Positions 1 to 15,000 of a stretch of DNA of 64,000 bases are shown piece after piece. Location of the stretch: positions 1 through 64,000 of the forward strand of contig CBDCQQ010000005.1 of assembly GCA_965220665.1 (NCBI GenBank), written 5' to 3'. Below the pieces are notes generated by a model. That model saw nothing but the letters and a program-made list of their open reading frames with translations. It did not search any database and was not told the DNA's origin. The position numbers were made by a program, and so were the translations under genes. This stretch comes from JAJDZL01 sp965220665 (GTDB lineage Bacteria > Pseudomonadota > Gammaproteobacteria > Arenicellales > JAJDZL01). Every line of letters starts with the position of its first letter. The stretch's first letter is position 1.

Positions 1-3000
1 GCCGCAGCGTCACCGTCGGCGTCGCATCGTTATCGGTAATGTCAATCGCAAGCGGCGCAATCTTCAGATCTCCCGAAGCCGCTTGGATGCTCAGCGTCTC
101 GGTGTCCTCATCCAGCGTGTCGTCAGTCGGGTCCAGACTGAAGGTGTTCGTCGCACTCGACGCCCCGGCTGCAATCTTGATCTCAAAGTCCGCAACATTC
201 GCATAGTCGGTACCCTCAAGCGCACTGTCTTTCGCATCGCCCACCGCAACGCTGACTGTGGTCTCATCCGCATACGTCGTATCACCGGAAACCTCCGCCG
301 TCACCGTCACCGTCGCTGTCGCCGCATTCTCGGCAATCGTATCAACATCCGCTTTCAGCACAATCCCGCCAGGCGCCGCATCATCGTCGACCACCTTCAC
401 CGCAACATCAGCCACTTCCTCGCCGCTGTAGTCTGATGAACTGACCAGCGCATGCTTGATCGTCCCCTCGCGCGCATCACCGTCATTGTCAATCGAATCA
501 TCCTTCGCCGTCACCGTCACGACCTGCGCCGTCTCCCAGTCCGATGTGCTAAACGTCAGCGATGTCTTGTCCAGCCCAAACGCCGCATCCTTCGGAAGCG
601 TCATGTTGATCACCACGCTTGCAGTCGGCTCGCTGGTCAGCACCACGCTGTAGGTTCCCTGATCCTGGCGGCCGTTATCTTCATTGTCATCATCGGCCTC
701 GTCGATCTCAATCGGAGAACCCGTCACCGTCACCCCGCGGGTGTCATCGTCAACAATCGTCAGCTCCACATCAGCTGGATTCGCCACCCCGGAACCCGAT
801 GCCGCACCCGAAACCGTGACGACCTGATTCGCCGCATCGATCTTGTTGTCATCCGCCGTCAGCGTCACCGTGCCCGTGCTCGCGGTCGCGCCCGCAGCGA
901 TCGTCAGCGTCGTGCCCGACTGCGTCAGCCGCGAACCGCCCGGAACCGACACCTCAACCTCAACCGCCTCATAAGTCACCGCCGACAGCTGCGCAGTCAC
1001 CGTGCTCGAGTTGCTCGCGCCGCTCTCGTTGATGCTCGCAGCTGACAGCCGCAGCGTCACCGTCGGCGTCGCATCATCATCTTCAATCGTCCCGCTCGCA
1101 GTGCCTGCGCCCTGCACAGAAGAGACAGCCGCATTGGTGGGGGTGCCAAGCGTGACCACGATCGTCTCATTGGATTCATCGATCACATCGCCTTTGACCT
1201 TGACTACAATCGTGCCCGTCGTCTCACCCGCCGCAATCGTCACCGTCTTCGACGGATCAATGTAATCATCATCCGCTACCGCCGTGCCGCCCAAGGTATA
1301 AGGCACACTCACCACCCTGTCGCTCGCACCAGAAAGAGACACCTCAAAACTCATGTCAACAGTAACTTTCGGATCATCGCCCTCTGTCACAGCCGCTGCA
1401 TCCGACACAGATACCGTCGGCGCATCCTCATCATCGCTCACCGTCACTTCTACATTCGAAGCAGTCTGATCCGCATAATCGGTATCCGACGCACTGACCG
1501 TATGAACAATGCTCGCCTCGCGCGCATCACCATCATTGTCCAGCGCATCATCAACCGCTGTCACCGTCACCACCTGCGCCGTTGCCCAGGTGCTGGCGCT
1601 AAAGGTCAATGACGGCTTGTCCACCACCGCTGCCTTGTCATCACCACTCGACACATTCACCGTCACCGTGCCAGTCGGCTCAGATTGCAGCACAACCTCG
1701 TATTCGCCCTGGTTCTCGCTGACGTCTTGCGTACTCGCAGTGTCAGACTCCAACAGCGTCAATTTGACAGGATCAACACGGATGCCGCGAGTATCGTCGT
1801 CTGTGACCGTGATCGTGGCAAGACCCACCGAATCATCGGTGCCGGACAGTGAACCGCTCACGCTGACCACCTCGTCTTCCTCATCAACGGCATCGTTGAC
1901 TGGTGTGAATTTGAACGTTCCAGTGCCGCTTGACTGCTCTGCCAAAATGGTAATGCTAAAGTCAGCAACTGCCTCATAGTCATCCACTGCAGTCGCTGTA
2001 TCATCCGTATCACCAACCGAAACATTCACCGTCTTTGACGTCGAAAAAGTCGTTTCACCCGCCAAACTCACCGTCACAGAAATCGTCGGCGCCGTCTGCA
2101 CGTTCTCGGCAACTGTGACTTTTGCATCACCGGCCCCAATATGAGCCTTGAGTGTGAATCGCTTCGGCTCAGTGTCATCGTCATTAATCGTCACCGCTGT
2201 ACCTGTTACCGTGACACCGGTCAAGGCACCGTTAATCGGCACCTGCTCGCTCGGTTCATGGATGGTGTCATCCTCCGGCGTCAGCGTGAAAGAACCCTCG
2301 CCGCTGCCTGCGCCCGCTGATATCTTGATGTCGAAAGGAGCAACAGAAACATGATCCTTGTCGGCCTCAGCAATGCCAGCGCCAGCAGTGGCTGTGCCAA
2401 CTGTGATCGCAAGGTTCTGATCCGAGCCGAACTGCGTTCCGCCGCTGAGGGTGGCTGTCACCGTAATCTTGGTCGCAGCGTCATCCTCGGACACTGCTGC
2501 TGGAGATGCACTCAGGACGATTGTCGGCGTCGCATCGTTATCGGTAATGTCAATCGCAAGCGGCGCAATCTTCAGATCTCCCGAAGCCGCTTGGATGCTC
2601 AGCGTCTCGGTGTCCTCATCCAGCGTGTCGTCAGTCGGGTCCAGACTGAAGGTGTTCGTCGCACTCGACGCCCCGGCTGCAATCTTGATCTCAAAGTCCG
2701 CAACATTCGCATAGTCGGTACCCTCAAGCGCACTGTCTTTCGCATCGCCCACCGCAACGCTGACTGTGGTCTCATCCGCATACGTCGTATCACCGGAAAC
2801 CTCCGCCGTCACCGTCACCGTCGCTGTCGCCGCATTCTCGGCAATCGTATCAACATCCGCTTTCAGCACAATCCCGCCAGGCGCCGCATCATCGTCGACC
2901 ACCTTCACCGCAACATCAGCCACTTCCTCGCCGCTGTAGTCTGATGAACTGACCAGCGCATGCTTGATCGTCCCCTCGCGCGCATCACCGTCATTGTCAA

Positions 3001-6000
3001 TCGAATCATCCTTCGCCGTCACCGTCACGACCTGCGCCGTCTCCCAGTCCGATGTGCTAAACGTCAGCGATGTCTTGTCCAGCCCAAACGCCGCATCCTT
3101 CGGAAGCGTCATGTTGATCACCACGCTTGCAGTCGGCTCGCTGGTCAGCACCACGCTGTAGGTTCCCTGATCCTGGCGGCCGTTATCTTCATTGTCATCA
3201 TCGGCCTCGTCGATCTCAATCGGAGAACCCGTCACCGTCACCCCGCGGGTGTCATCGTCAACAATCGTCAGCTCCACATCAGCTGGATTCGCCACCCCGG
3301 AACCCGATGCCGCACCCGAAACCGTGACGACCTGATTCGCCGCATCGATCTTGTTGTCATCCGCCGTCAGCGTCACCGTGCCCGTGCTCGCGGTCGCGCC
3401 CGCAGCGATCGTCAGCGTCGTGCCCGACTGCGTCAGCCGCGAACCGCCCGGAACCGACACCTCAACCTCAACCGCCTCATAAGTCACCGCCGACAGCTGC
3501 GCAGTCACCGTGCTCGAGTTGCTCGCGCCGCTCTCGTTGATGCTCGCAGCTGACAGCCGCAGCGTCACCGTCGGCGTCGCATCGTTATCGGTAATGTCAA
3601 TCGCAAGCGGCGCAATCTTCAGATCTCCCGAAGCCGCTTGGATGCTCAGCGTCTCGGTGTCCTCATCCAGCGTGTCGTCAGTCGGGTCCAGACTGAAGGT
3701 GTTCGTCGCACTCGACGCCCCGGCTGCAATCTTGATCTCAAAGTCCGCAACATTCGCATAGTCGGTACCCTCAAGCGCACTGTCTTTCGCATCGCCCACC
3801 GCAACGCTGACTGTGGTCTCATCCGCATACGTCGTATCACCGGAAACCTCCGCCGTCACCGTCACCGTCGCTGTCGCCGCATTCTCGGCAATCGTATCAA
3901 CATCCGCTTTCAGCACAATCCCGCCAGGCGCCGCATCATCGTCGACCACCTTCACCGCAACATCAGCCACTTCCTCGCCGCTGTAGTCTGATGAACTGAC
4001 CAGCGCATGCTTGATCGTCCCCTCGCGCGCATCACCGTCATTGTCAATCGAATCATCCTTCGCCGTCACCGTCACGACCTGCGCCGTCTCCCAGTCCGAT
4101 GTGCTAAACGTCAGCGATGTCTTGTCCAGCCCAAACGCCGCATCCTTCGGAAGCGTCATGTTGATCACCACGCTTGCAGTCGGCTCGCTGGTCAGCACCA
4201 CGCTGTAGGTTCCCTGATCCTGGCGGCCGTTATCTTCATTGTCATCATCGGCCTCGTCGATCTCAATCGGAGAACCCGTCACCGTCACCCCGCGGGTGTC
4301 ATCGTCAACAATCGTCAGCTCCACATCAGCTGGATTCGCCACCCCGGAACCCGATGCCGCACCCGAAACCGTGACGACCTGATTCGCCGCATCGATCTTG
4401 TTGTCATCCGCCGTCAGCGTCACCGTGCCCGTGCTCGCGGTCGCGCCCGCAGCGATCGTCAGCGTCGTGCCCGACTGCGTCAGCCGCGAACCGCCCGGAA
4501 CCGACACCTCAACCTCAACCGCCTCATAAGTCACCGCCGACAGCTGCGCAGTCACCGTGCTCGAGTTGCTCGCGCCGCTCTCGTTGATGCTCGCAGCTGA
4601 CAGCCGCAGCGTCACCGTCGGCGTCGCATCGTTATCGGTAATGTCAATCGCAAGCGGCGCAATCTTCAGATCTCCCGAAGCCGCTTGGATGCTCAGCGTC
4701 TCGGTGTCCTCATCCAGCGTGTCGTCAGTCGGGTCCAGACTGAAGGTGTTCGTCGCACTCGACGCCCCGGCTGCAATCTTGATCTCAAAGTCCGCAACAT
4801 TCGCATAGTCGGTACCCTCAAGCGCACTGTCTTTCGCATCGCCCACCGCAACGCTGACTGTGGTCTCATCCGCATACGTCGTATCACCGGAAACCTCCGC
4901 CGTCACCGTCACCGTCGCTGTCGCCGCATTCTCGGCAATCGTATCAACATCCGCTTTCAGCACAATCCCGCCAGGCGCCGCATCATCGTCGACCACCTTC
5001 ACCGCAACATCAGCCACTTCCTCGCCGCTGTAGTCTGATGAACTGACCAGCGCATGCTTGATCGTCCCCTCGCGCGCATCACCGTCATTGTCAATCGAAT
5101 CATCCTTCGCCGTCACCGTCACGACCTGCGCCGTCTCCCAGTCCGATGTGCTAAACGTCAGCGATGTCTTGTCCAGCCCAAACGCCGCATCCTTCGGAAG
5201 CGTCATGTTGATCACCACGCTTGCAGTCGGCTCGCTGGTCAGCACCACGCTGTAGGTTCCCTGATCCTGGCGGCCGTTATCTTCATTGTCATCATCGGCC
5301 TCGTCGATCTCAATCGGAGAACCCGTCACCGTCACCCCGCGGGTGTCATCGTCAACAATCGTCAGCTCCACATCAGCTGGATTCGCCACCCCGGAACCCG
5401 ATGCCGCACCCGAAACCGTGACGACCTGATTCGCCGCATCGATCTTGTTGTCATCCGCCGTCAGCGTCACCGTGCCCGTGCTCGCGGTCGCGCCCGCAGC
5501 GATCGTCAGCGTCGTGCCCGACTGCGTCAGCCGCGAACCGCCCGGAACCGACACCTCAACCTCAACCGCCTCATAAGTCACCGCCGACAGCTGCGCAGTC
5601 ACCGTGCTCGAGTTGCTCGCGCCGCTCTCGTTGATGCTCGCAGCTGACAGCCGCAGCGTCACCGTCGGCGTCGCATCGTTATCGGTAATGTCAATCGCAA
5701 GCGGCGCAATCTTCAGATCTCCCGAAGCCGCTTGGATGCTCAGCGTCTCGGTGTCCTCATCCAGCGTGTCGTCAGTCGGGTCCAGACTGAAGGTGTTCGT
5801 CGCACTCGACGCCCCGGCTGCAATCTTGATCTCAAAGTCCGCAACATTCGCATAGTCGGTACCCTCAAGCGCACTGTCTTTCGCATCGCCCACCGCAACG
5901 CTGACTGTGGTCTCATCCGCATACGTCGTATCACCGGAAACCTCCGCCGTCACCGTCACCGTCGCTGTCGCCGCATTCTCGGCAATCGTATCAACATCCG

Positions 6001-9000
6001 CTTTCAGCACAATCCCGCCAGGCGCCGCATCATCGTCGACCACCTTCACCGCAACATCAGCCACTTCCTCGCCGCTGTAGTCTGATGAACTGACCAGCGC
6101 ATGCTTGATCGTCCCCTCGCGCGCATCACCGTCATTGTCAATCGAATCATCCTTCGCCGTCACCGTCACGACCTGCGCCGTCTCCCAGTCCGATGTGCTA
6201 AACGTCAGCGATGTCTTGTCCAGCCCAAACGCCGCATCCTTCGGAAGCGTCATGTTGATCACCACGCTTGCAGTCGGCTCGCTGGTCAGCACCACGCTGT
6301 AGGTTCCCTGATCCTGGCGGCCGTTATCTTCATTGTCATCATCGGCCTCGTCGATCTCAATCGGAGAACCCGTCACCGTCACCCCGCGGGTGTCATCGTC
6401 AACAATCGTCAGCTCCACATCAGCTGGATTCGCCACCCCGGAACCCGATGCCGCACCCGAAACCGTGACGACCTGATTCGCCGCATCGATCTTGTTGTCA
6501 TCCGCCGTCAGCGTCACCGTGCCCGTGCTCGCGGTCGCGCCCGCAGCGATCGTCAGCGTCGTGCCCGACTGCGTCAGCCGCGAACCGCCCGGAACCGACA
6601 CCTCAACCTCAACCGCCTCATAAGTCACCGCCGACAGCTGCGCAGTCACCGTGCTCGAGTTGCTCGCGCCGCTCTCGTTGATGCTCGCAGCTGACAGCCG
6701 CAGCGTCACCGTCGGCGTCGCATCGTTATCGGTAATGTCAATCGCAAGCGGCGCAATCTTCAGATCTCCCGAAGCCGCTTGGATGCTCAGCGTCTCGGTG
6801 TCCTCATCCAGCGTGTCGTCAGTCGGGTCCAGACTGAAGGTGTTCGTCGCACTCGACGCCCCGGCTGCAATCTTGATCTCAAAGTCCGCAACATTCGCAT
6901 AGTCGGTACCCTCAAGCGCACTGTCTTTCGCATCGCCCACCGCAACGCTGACTGTGGTCTCATCCGCATACGTCGTATCACCGGAAACCTCCGCCGTCAC
7001 CGTCACCGTCGCTGTCGCCGCATTCTCGGCAATCGTATCAACATCCGCTTTCAGCACAATCCCGCCAGGCGCCGCATCATCGTCGACCACCTTCACCGCA
7101 ACATCAGCCACTTCCTCGCCGCTGTAGTCTGATGAACTGACCAGCGCATGCTTGATCGTCCCCTCGCGCGCATCACCGTCATTGTCAATCGAATCATCCT
7201 TCGCCGTCACCGTCACGACCTGCGCCGTCTCCCAGTCCGATGTGCTAAACGTCAGCGATGTCTTGTCCAGCCCAAACGCCGCATCCTTCGGAAGCGTCAT
7301 GTTGATCACCACGCTTGCAGTCGGCTCGCTGGTCAGCACCACGCTGTAGGTTCCCTGATCCTGGCGGCCGTTATCTTCATTGTCATCATCGGCCTCGTCG
7401 ATCTCAATCGGAGAACCCGTCACCGTCACCCCGCGGGTGTCATCGTCAACAATCGTCAGCTCCACATCAGCTGGATTCGCCACCCCGGAACCCGATGCCG
7501 CACCCGAAACCGTGACGACCTGATTCGCCGCATCGATCTTGTTGTCATCCGCCGTCAGCGTCACCGTGCCCGTGCTCGCGGTCGCGCCCGCAGCGATCGT
7601 CAGCGTCGTGCCCGACTGCGTCAGCCGCGAACCGCCCGGAACCGACACCTCAACCTCAACCGCCTCATAAGTCACCGCCGACAGCTGCGCAGTCACCGTG
7701 CTCGAGTTGCTCGCGCCGCTCTCGTTGATGCTCGCAGCTGACAGCCGCAGCGTCACCGTCGGCGTCGCATCATCATCTTCAATCGTCCCGCTCGCAGTGC
7801 CTGCGCCCTGCACAGAAGAGACAGCCGCATTGGTGGGGGTGCCAAGCGTGACCACGATCGTCTCATTGGATTCATCGATCACATCGCCTTTGACCTTGAC
7901 TACAATCGTGCCCGTCGTCTCACCCGCCGCAATCGTCACCGTCTTCGACGGATCAATGTAATCATCATCCGCTACCGCCGTGCCGCCCAAGGTATAAGGC
8001 ACACTCACCACCCTGTCGCTCGCACCAGAAAGAGACACCTCAAAACTCATGTCAACAGTAACTTTCGGATCATCGCCCTCTGTCACAGCCGCTGCATCCG
8101 ACACAGATACCGTCGGCGCATCCTCATCATCGCTCACCGTCACTTCTACATTCGAAGCAGTCTGATCCGCATAATCGGTATCCGACGCACTGACCGTATG
8201 AACAATGCTCGCCTCGCGCGCATCACCATCATTGTCCAGCGCATCATCAACCGCTGTCACCGTCACCACCTGCGCCGTTGCCCAGGTGCTGGCGCTAAAG
8301 GTCAATGACGGCTTGTCCACCACCGCTGCCTTGTCATCACCACTCGACACATTCACCGTCACCGTGCCAGTCGGCTCAGATTGCAGCACAACCTCGTATT
8401 CGCCCTGGTTCTCGCTGACGTCTTGCGTACTCGCAGTGTCAGACTCCAACAGCGTCAATTTGACAGGATCAACACGGATGCCGCGAGTATCGTCGTCTGT
8501 GACCGTGATCGTGGCAAGACCCACCGAATCATCGGTGCCGGACAGTGAACCGCTCACGCTGACCACCTCGTCTTCCTCATCAACGGCATCGTTGACTGGT
8601 GTGAATTTGAACGTTCCAGTGCCGCTTGACTGCTCTGCCAAAATGGTAATGCTAAAGTCAGCAACTGCCTCATAGTCATCCACTGCAGTCGCTGTATCAT
8701 CCGTATCACCAACCGAAACATTCACCGTCTTTGACGTCGAAAAAGTCGTTTCACCCGCCAAACTCACCGTCACAGAAATCGTCGGCGCCGTCTGCACGTT
8801 CTCGGCAACTGTGACTTTTGCATCACCGGCCCCAATATGAGCCTTGAGTGTGAATCGCTTCGGCTCAGTGTCATCGTCATTAATCGTCACCGCTGTACCT
8901 GTTACCGTGACACCGGTCAAGGCACCGTTAATCGGCACCTGCTCGCTCGGTTCATGGATGGTGTCATCCTCCGGCGTCAGCGTGAAAGAACCCTCGCCGC

Positions 9001-12000
9001 TGCCTGCGCCCGCTGATATCTTGATGTCGAAAGGAGCAACAGAAACATGATCCTTGTCGGCCTCAGCAATGCCAGCGCCAGCAGTGGCTGTGCCAACTGT
9101 GATCGCAAGGTTCTGATCCGAGCCGAACTGCGTTCCGCCGCTGAGGGTGGCTGTCACCGTAATCTTGGTCGCAGCGTCATCCTCGGACACTGCTGCTGGA
9201 GATGCACTCAGGACGATTGTCGGCGTCGCATCGTTATCGGTAATGTCAATCGCAAGCGGCGCAATCTTCAGATCTCCCGAAGCCGCTTGGATGCTCAGCG
9301 TCTCGGTGTCCTCATCCAGCGTGTCGTCAGTCGGGTCCAGACTGAAGGTGTTCGTCGCACTCGACGCCCCGGCTGCAATCTTGATCTCAAAGTCCGCAAC
9401 ATTCGCATAGTCGGTACCCTCAAGCGCACTGTCTTTCGCATCGCCCACCGCAACGCTGACTGTGGTCTCATCCGCATACGTCGTATCACCGGAAACCTCC
9501 GCCGTCACCGTCACCGTCGCTGTCGCCGCATTCTCGGCAATCGTATCAACATCCGCTTTCAGCACAATCCCGCCAGGCGCCGCATCATCGTCGACCACCT
9601 TCACCGCAACATCAGCCACTTCCTCGCCGCTGTAGTCTGATGAACTGACCAGCGCATGCTTGATCGTCCCCTCGCGCGCATCACCGTCATTGTCAATCGA
9701 ATCATCCTTCGCCGTCACCGTCACGACCTGCGCCGTCTCCCAGTCCGATGTGCTAAACGTCAGCGATGTCTTGTCCAGCCCAAACGCCGCATCCTTCGGA
9801 AGCGTCATGTTGATCACCACGCTTGCAGTCGGCTCGCTGGTCAGCACCACGCTGTAGGTTCCCTGATCCTGGCGGCCGTTATCTTCATTGTCATCATCGG
9901 CCTCGTCGATCTCAATCGGAGAACCCGTCACCGTCACCCCGCGGGTGTCATCGTCAACAATCGTCAGCTCCACATCAGCTGGATTCGCCACCCCGGAACC
10001 CGATGCCGCACCCGAAACCGTGACGACCTGATTCGCCGCATCGATCTTGTTGTCATCCGCCGTCAGCGTCACCGTGCCCGTGCTCGCGGTCGCGCCCGCA
10101 GCGATCGTCAGCGTCGTGCCCGACTGCGTCAGCCGCGAACCGCCCGGAACCGACACCTCAACCTCAACCGCCTCATAAGTCACCGCCGACAGCTGCGCAG
10201 TCACCGTGCTCGAGTTGCTCGCGCCGCTCTCGTTGATGCTCGCAGCTGACAGCCGCAGCGTCACCGTCGGCGTCGCATCGTTATCGGTAATGTCAATCGC
10301 AAGCGGCGCAATCTTCAGATCTCCCGAAGCCGCTTGGATGCTCAGCGTCTCGGTGTCCTCATCCAGCGTGTCGTCAGTCGGGTCCAGACTGAAGGTGTTC
10401 GTCGCACTCGACGCCCCGGCTGCAATCTTGATCTCAAAGTCCGCAACATTCGCATAGTCGGTACCCTCAAGCGCACTGTCTTTCGCATCGCCCACCGCAA
10501 CGCTGACTGTGGTCTCATCCGCATACGTCGTATCACCGGAAACCTCCGCCGTCACCGTCACCGTCGCTGTCGCCGCATTCTCGGCAATCGTATCAACATC
10601 CGCTTTCAGCACAATCCCGCCAGGCGCCGCATCATCGTCGACCACCTTCACCGCAACATCAGCCACTTCCTCGCCGCTGTAGTCTGATGAACTGACCAGC
10701 GCATGCTTGATCGTCCCCTCGCGCGCATCACCGTCATTGTCAATCGAATCATCCTTCGCCGTCACCGTCACGACCTGCGCCGTCTCCCAGTCCGATGTGC
10801 TAAACGTCAGCGATGTCTTGTCCAGCCCAAACGCCGCATCCTTCGGAAGCGTCATGTTGATCACCACGCTTGCAGTCGGCTCGCTGGTCAGCACCACGCT
10901 GTAGGTTCCCTGATCCTGGCGGCCGTTATCTTCATTGTCATCATCGGCCTCGTCGATCTCAATCGGAGAACCCGTCACCGTCACCCCGCGGGTGTCATCG
11001 TCAACAATCGTCAGCTCCACATCAGCTGGATTCGCCACCCCGGAACCCGATGCCGCACCCGAAACCGTGACGACCTGATTCGCCGCATCGATCTTGTTGT
11101 CATCCGCCGTCAGCGTCACCGTGCCCGTGCTCGCGGTCGCGCCCGCAGCGATCGTCAGCGTCGTGCCCGACTGCGTCAGCCGCGAACCGCCCGGAACCGA
11201 CACCTCAACCTCAACCGCCTCATAAGTCACCGCCGACAGCTGCGCAGTCACCGTGCTCGAGTTGCTCGCGCCGCTCTCGTTGATGCTCGCAGCTGACAGC
11301 CGCAGCGTCACCGTCGGCGTCGCATCGTTATCGGTAATGTCAATCGCAAGCGGCGCAATCTTCAGATCTCCCGAAGCCGCTTGGATGCTCAGCGTCTCGG
11401 TGTCCTCATCCAGCGTGTCGTCAGTCGGGTCCAGACTGAAGGTGTTCGTCGCACTCGACGCCCCGGCTGCAATCTTGATCTCAAAGTCCGCAACATTCGC
11501 ATAGTCGGTACCCTCAAGCGCACTGTCTTTCGCATCGCCCACCGCAACGCTGACTGTGGTCTCATCCGCATACGTCGTATCACCGGAAACCTCCGCCGTC
11601 ACCGTCACCGTCGCTGTCGCCGCATTCTCGGCAATCGTATCAACATCCGCTTTCAGCACAATCCCGCCAGGCGCCGCATCATCGTCGACCACCTTCACCG
11701 CAACATCAGCCACTTCCTCGCCGCTGTAGTCTGATGAACTGACCAGCGCATGCTTGATCGTCCCCTCGCGCGCATCACCGTCATTGTCAATCGAATCATC
11801 CTTCGCCGTCACCGTCACGACCTGCGCCGTCTCCCAGTCCGATGTGCTAAACGTCAGCGATGTCTTGTCCAGCCCAAACGCCGCATCCTTCGGAAGCGTC
11901 ATGTTGATCACCACGCTTGCAGTCGGCTCGCTGGTCAGCACCACGCTGTAGGTTCCCTGATCCTGGCGGCCGTTATCTTCATTGTCATCATCGGCCTCGT

Positions 12001-15000
12001 CGATCTCAATCGGAGAACCCGTCACCGTCACCCCGCGGGTGTCATCGTCAACAATCGTCAGCTCCACATCAGCTGGATTCGCCACCCCGGAACCCGATGC
12101 CGCACCCGAAACCGTGACGACCTGATTCGCCGCATCGATCTTGTTGTCATCCGCCGTCAGCGTCACCGTGCCCGTGCTCGCGGTCGCGCCCGCAGCGATC
12201 GTCAGCGTCGTGCCCGACTGCGTCAGCCGCGAACCGCCCGGAACCGACACCTCAACCTCAACCGCCTCATAAGTCACCGCCGACAGCTGCGCAGTCACCG
12301 TGCTCGAGTTGCTCGCGCCGCTCTCGTTGATGCTCGCAGCTGACAGCCGCAGCGTCACCGTCGGCGTCGCATCATCATCTTCAATCGTCCCGCTCGCAGT
12401 GCCTGCGCCCTGCACAGAAGAGACAGCCGCATTGGTGGGGGTGCCAAGCGTGACCACGATCGTCTCATTGGATTCATCGATCACATCGCCTTTGACCTTG
12501 ACTACAATCGTGCCCGTCGTCTCACCCGCCGCAATCGTCACCGTCTTCGACGGATCAATGTAATCATCATCCGCTACCGCCGTGCCGCCCAAGGTATAAG
12601 GCACACTCACCACCCTGTCGCTCGCACCAGAAAGAGACACCTCAAAACTCATGTCAACAGTAACTTTCGGATCATCGCCCTCTGTCACAGCCGCTGCATC
12701 CGACACAGATACCGTCGGCGCATCCTCATCATCGCTCACCGTCACTTCTACATTCGAAGCAGTCTGATCCGCATAATCGGTACCCGACGCACTGACCGTA
12801 TGAACAATGCTCGCCTCGCGCTTGTCGCCATCATTGTCCAGCGCATCATCAACCGCCGTCACCGTTACTTTCTGCGCCGTTGCCCAGGTGCTGGCGGTAA
12901 AGGTCAATGACGGCTTGTCCACCACCGCTGCCTTCTCATCACCACTCGACACATTCACCGTCACCGTGCCAGTCGGCTCAGATTGCAGCACAACCTCGTA
13001 TTCGCCCCGGTTCTCGCTGACGTCTTCCGTACTCACAGTGTCAGACTCCAACAGCGTCAGTTTGACAGGATCAACAACAATGCCGCGGGTGTCGTCGTCC
13101 GTGATCGTGATCGTGGTGCCGGTAATATCCACATCTGCAAGTGTTCCTGCAACACTTAAAATTTCTGATTCTTCTACCTTTTTATCATCCTTTGGCGTCA
13201 ATAGGAATTCTTCCTCAGCATCAATTGTTCCCGCCGGAATTTTGATGGTGAAATCATCAACCGTATCGAAATCCGTGCCTTCAAGCGCAGTATCGTCAGT
13301 GCCTCCACCCACTGATACAACAACATCCTTGTCTGCAGCGTAACTCGTACCGCCAGTCACTGCAGCGGTCACCGTCACGGTCGCACCTTTAGTCAGATTT
13401 TCGGCGATAGTCTGCGTGTCGACACTGAGAGAAATTCCGGTAGGTGGGTCATCGTTGTCCTTAATAGTTCCGCTCGCCTCTGATTTTTTGGAATCAACTT
13501 CTGCATTGACCGGTGTACCGAGAGTCACTGTAATGGATTCGTCTTCCTCATCCATGACATCGCCTTTTACAGGTATCACGATATTGCCACTTTGATCACC
13601 AGACTTAATAATTACCGACAAGGTTGCGGGGGTGGTGTAGTCCTGGTCTTTCGTGGCAGTGCCTCCAATCGTAAAAGGCACAGTGATCTCCTTGCCACTC
13701 ACACGGTCGATCGATACGGTGAACGTCATATCATCAGTGACGGCCGGATCATCACCCTCATCAACCGCTTCAGCGTTGCTCACCGAAACAACCGCAGTAT
13801 CATCATCGATTACAGTAAGATCAATTTCAGCGGCAACCACATCCACATAGTCCGTGTCGTCCGCACTCAAAGTGTGTGTTATCGTCGTTGCACGCTCGTC
13901 TCCCGCATTATCCAGAGTGTCGTCTTGTGCCGTGATTGTCACGGTCTGCGGCTGATTCCAATTCTCCGGTGTGAATTCCAAGCTCGCCGTCGAAACTGCA
14001 GCTACACTGGTGTCACCACTTTCTACAGCAATCGAGACATCTCCAGTCGGCTCGCTGTCAAGCACAACGGTGTATTCCGTTTCGTGTTCTTTGACGCTGT
14101 CAGTAGAGGCATCGTCAGCCTCGAGAAGACTTAGCCCTGACTTGGAAATCGTAACGCCGCGTTCGTCGTCGTCTCTAATCGTAGCTACGACTTCAATCTC
14201 CGTAACTGCTGTTTTTCCATCCTTGCTGTCAATAAACTTAACATCATCGTTCGCAGTACCGTCACTCAAGTCGAAGAAACGCACCCGGAAAGTTTCGTCC
14301 GGTTCATCGACATTGTCGTTAAGGAGTTGAATTTTAATTTGTGTGCTTGAGCCATTACCCAACACCAATTCCTGTGGTTCACTGTAAACAGTGTAGTCTG
14401 TTTCATCAGCCGGATTATCTCCATCGCTGTCGGTCAACGTCTGCCATTTCAACGTCACTCTAGAACCTTCTTCTTTTCCGGAATGAAAGACCCGAATCGA
14501 GTATGGGCGACTGCTATTTTCGCTAGTGGGGCCTGGCTTTGGAACCTGCACCTGCGTATTCACATCGGTAACCGTTACAGTGACCGGTTTTTCAGTTATG
14601 AAGGTATTGCCATCTTCATCGGTGGCCTTGACGATAACTTCGTAGACGTTGTTTTTGTTCGCATCCACCGGGTCTTCATAATTCTGTGCAGGCAAAGACA
14701 ACACACCCGAATCTGCGTTAATGCTGAAAAGTGCTTCGTCAGCACCTGATTTCACCCAGGTCAAATCGCCAAACGGCTGACCGGAAGTGGACGGTTGGCT
14801 TGATGTCCAAACCTTATTCTCCTCTACAGTAGCCGACTGCGCAGTAAAACTGACGCTTCCTGGGTCATGGTCACGTATTGCGACGACTCCATGTGCTCCG
14901 CCTTGCACAATAGCAGGTTGTGCTTTGACGAATCTTACCTCAAAGTCCTCGTCAGGTTCGTCAATACCATCAGCGATGGTCACGACTTCAACTGTAGCAG

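Noticed and set aside
83..12343. Long plus-strand frames inside the repeat array (up to 197 residues, repeated in each copy)
   Set aside because: They are antisense shadows of the minus-strand array, rich in Arg and His with no family features, while the minus frame gives clean Calx-beta-like modules.
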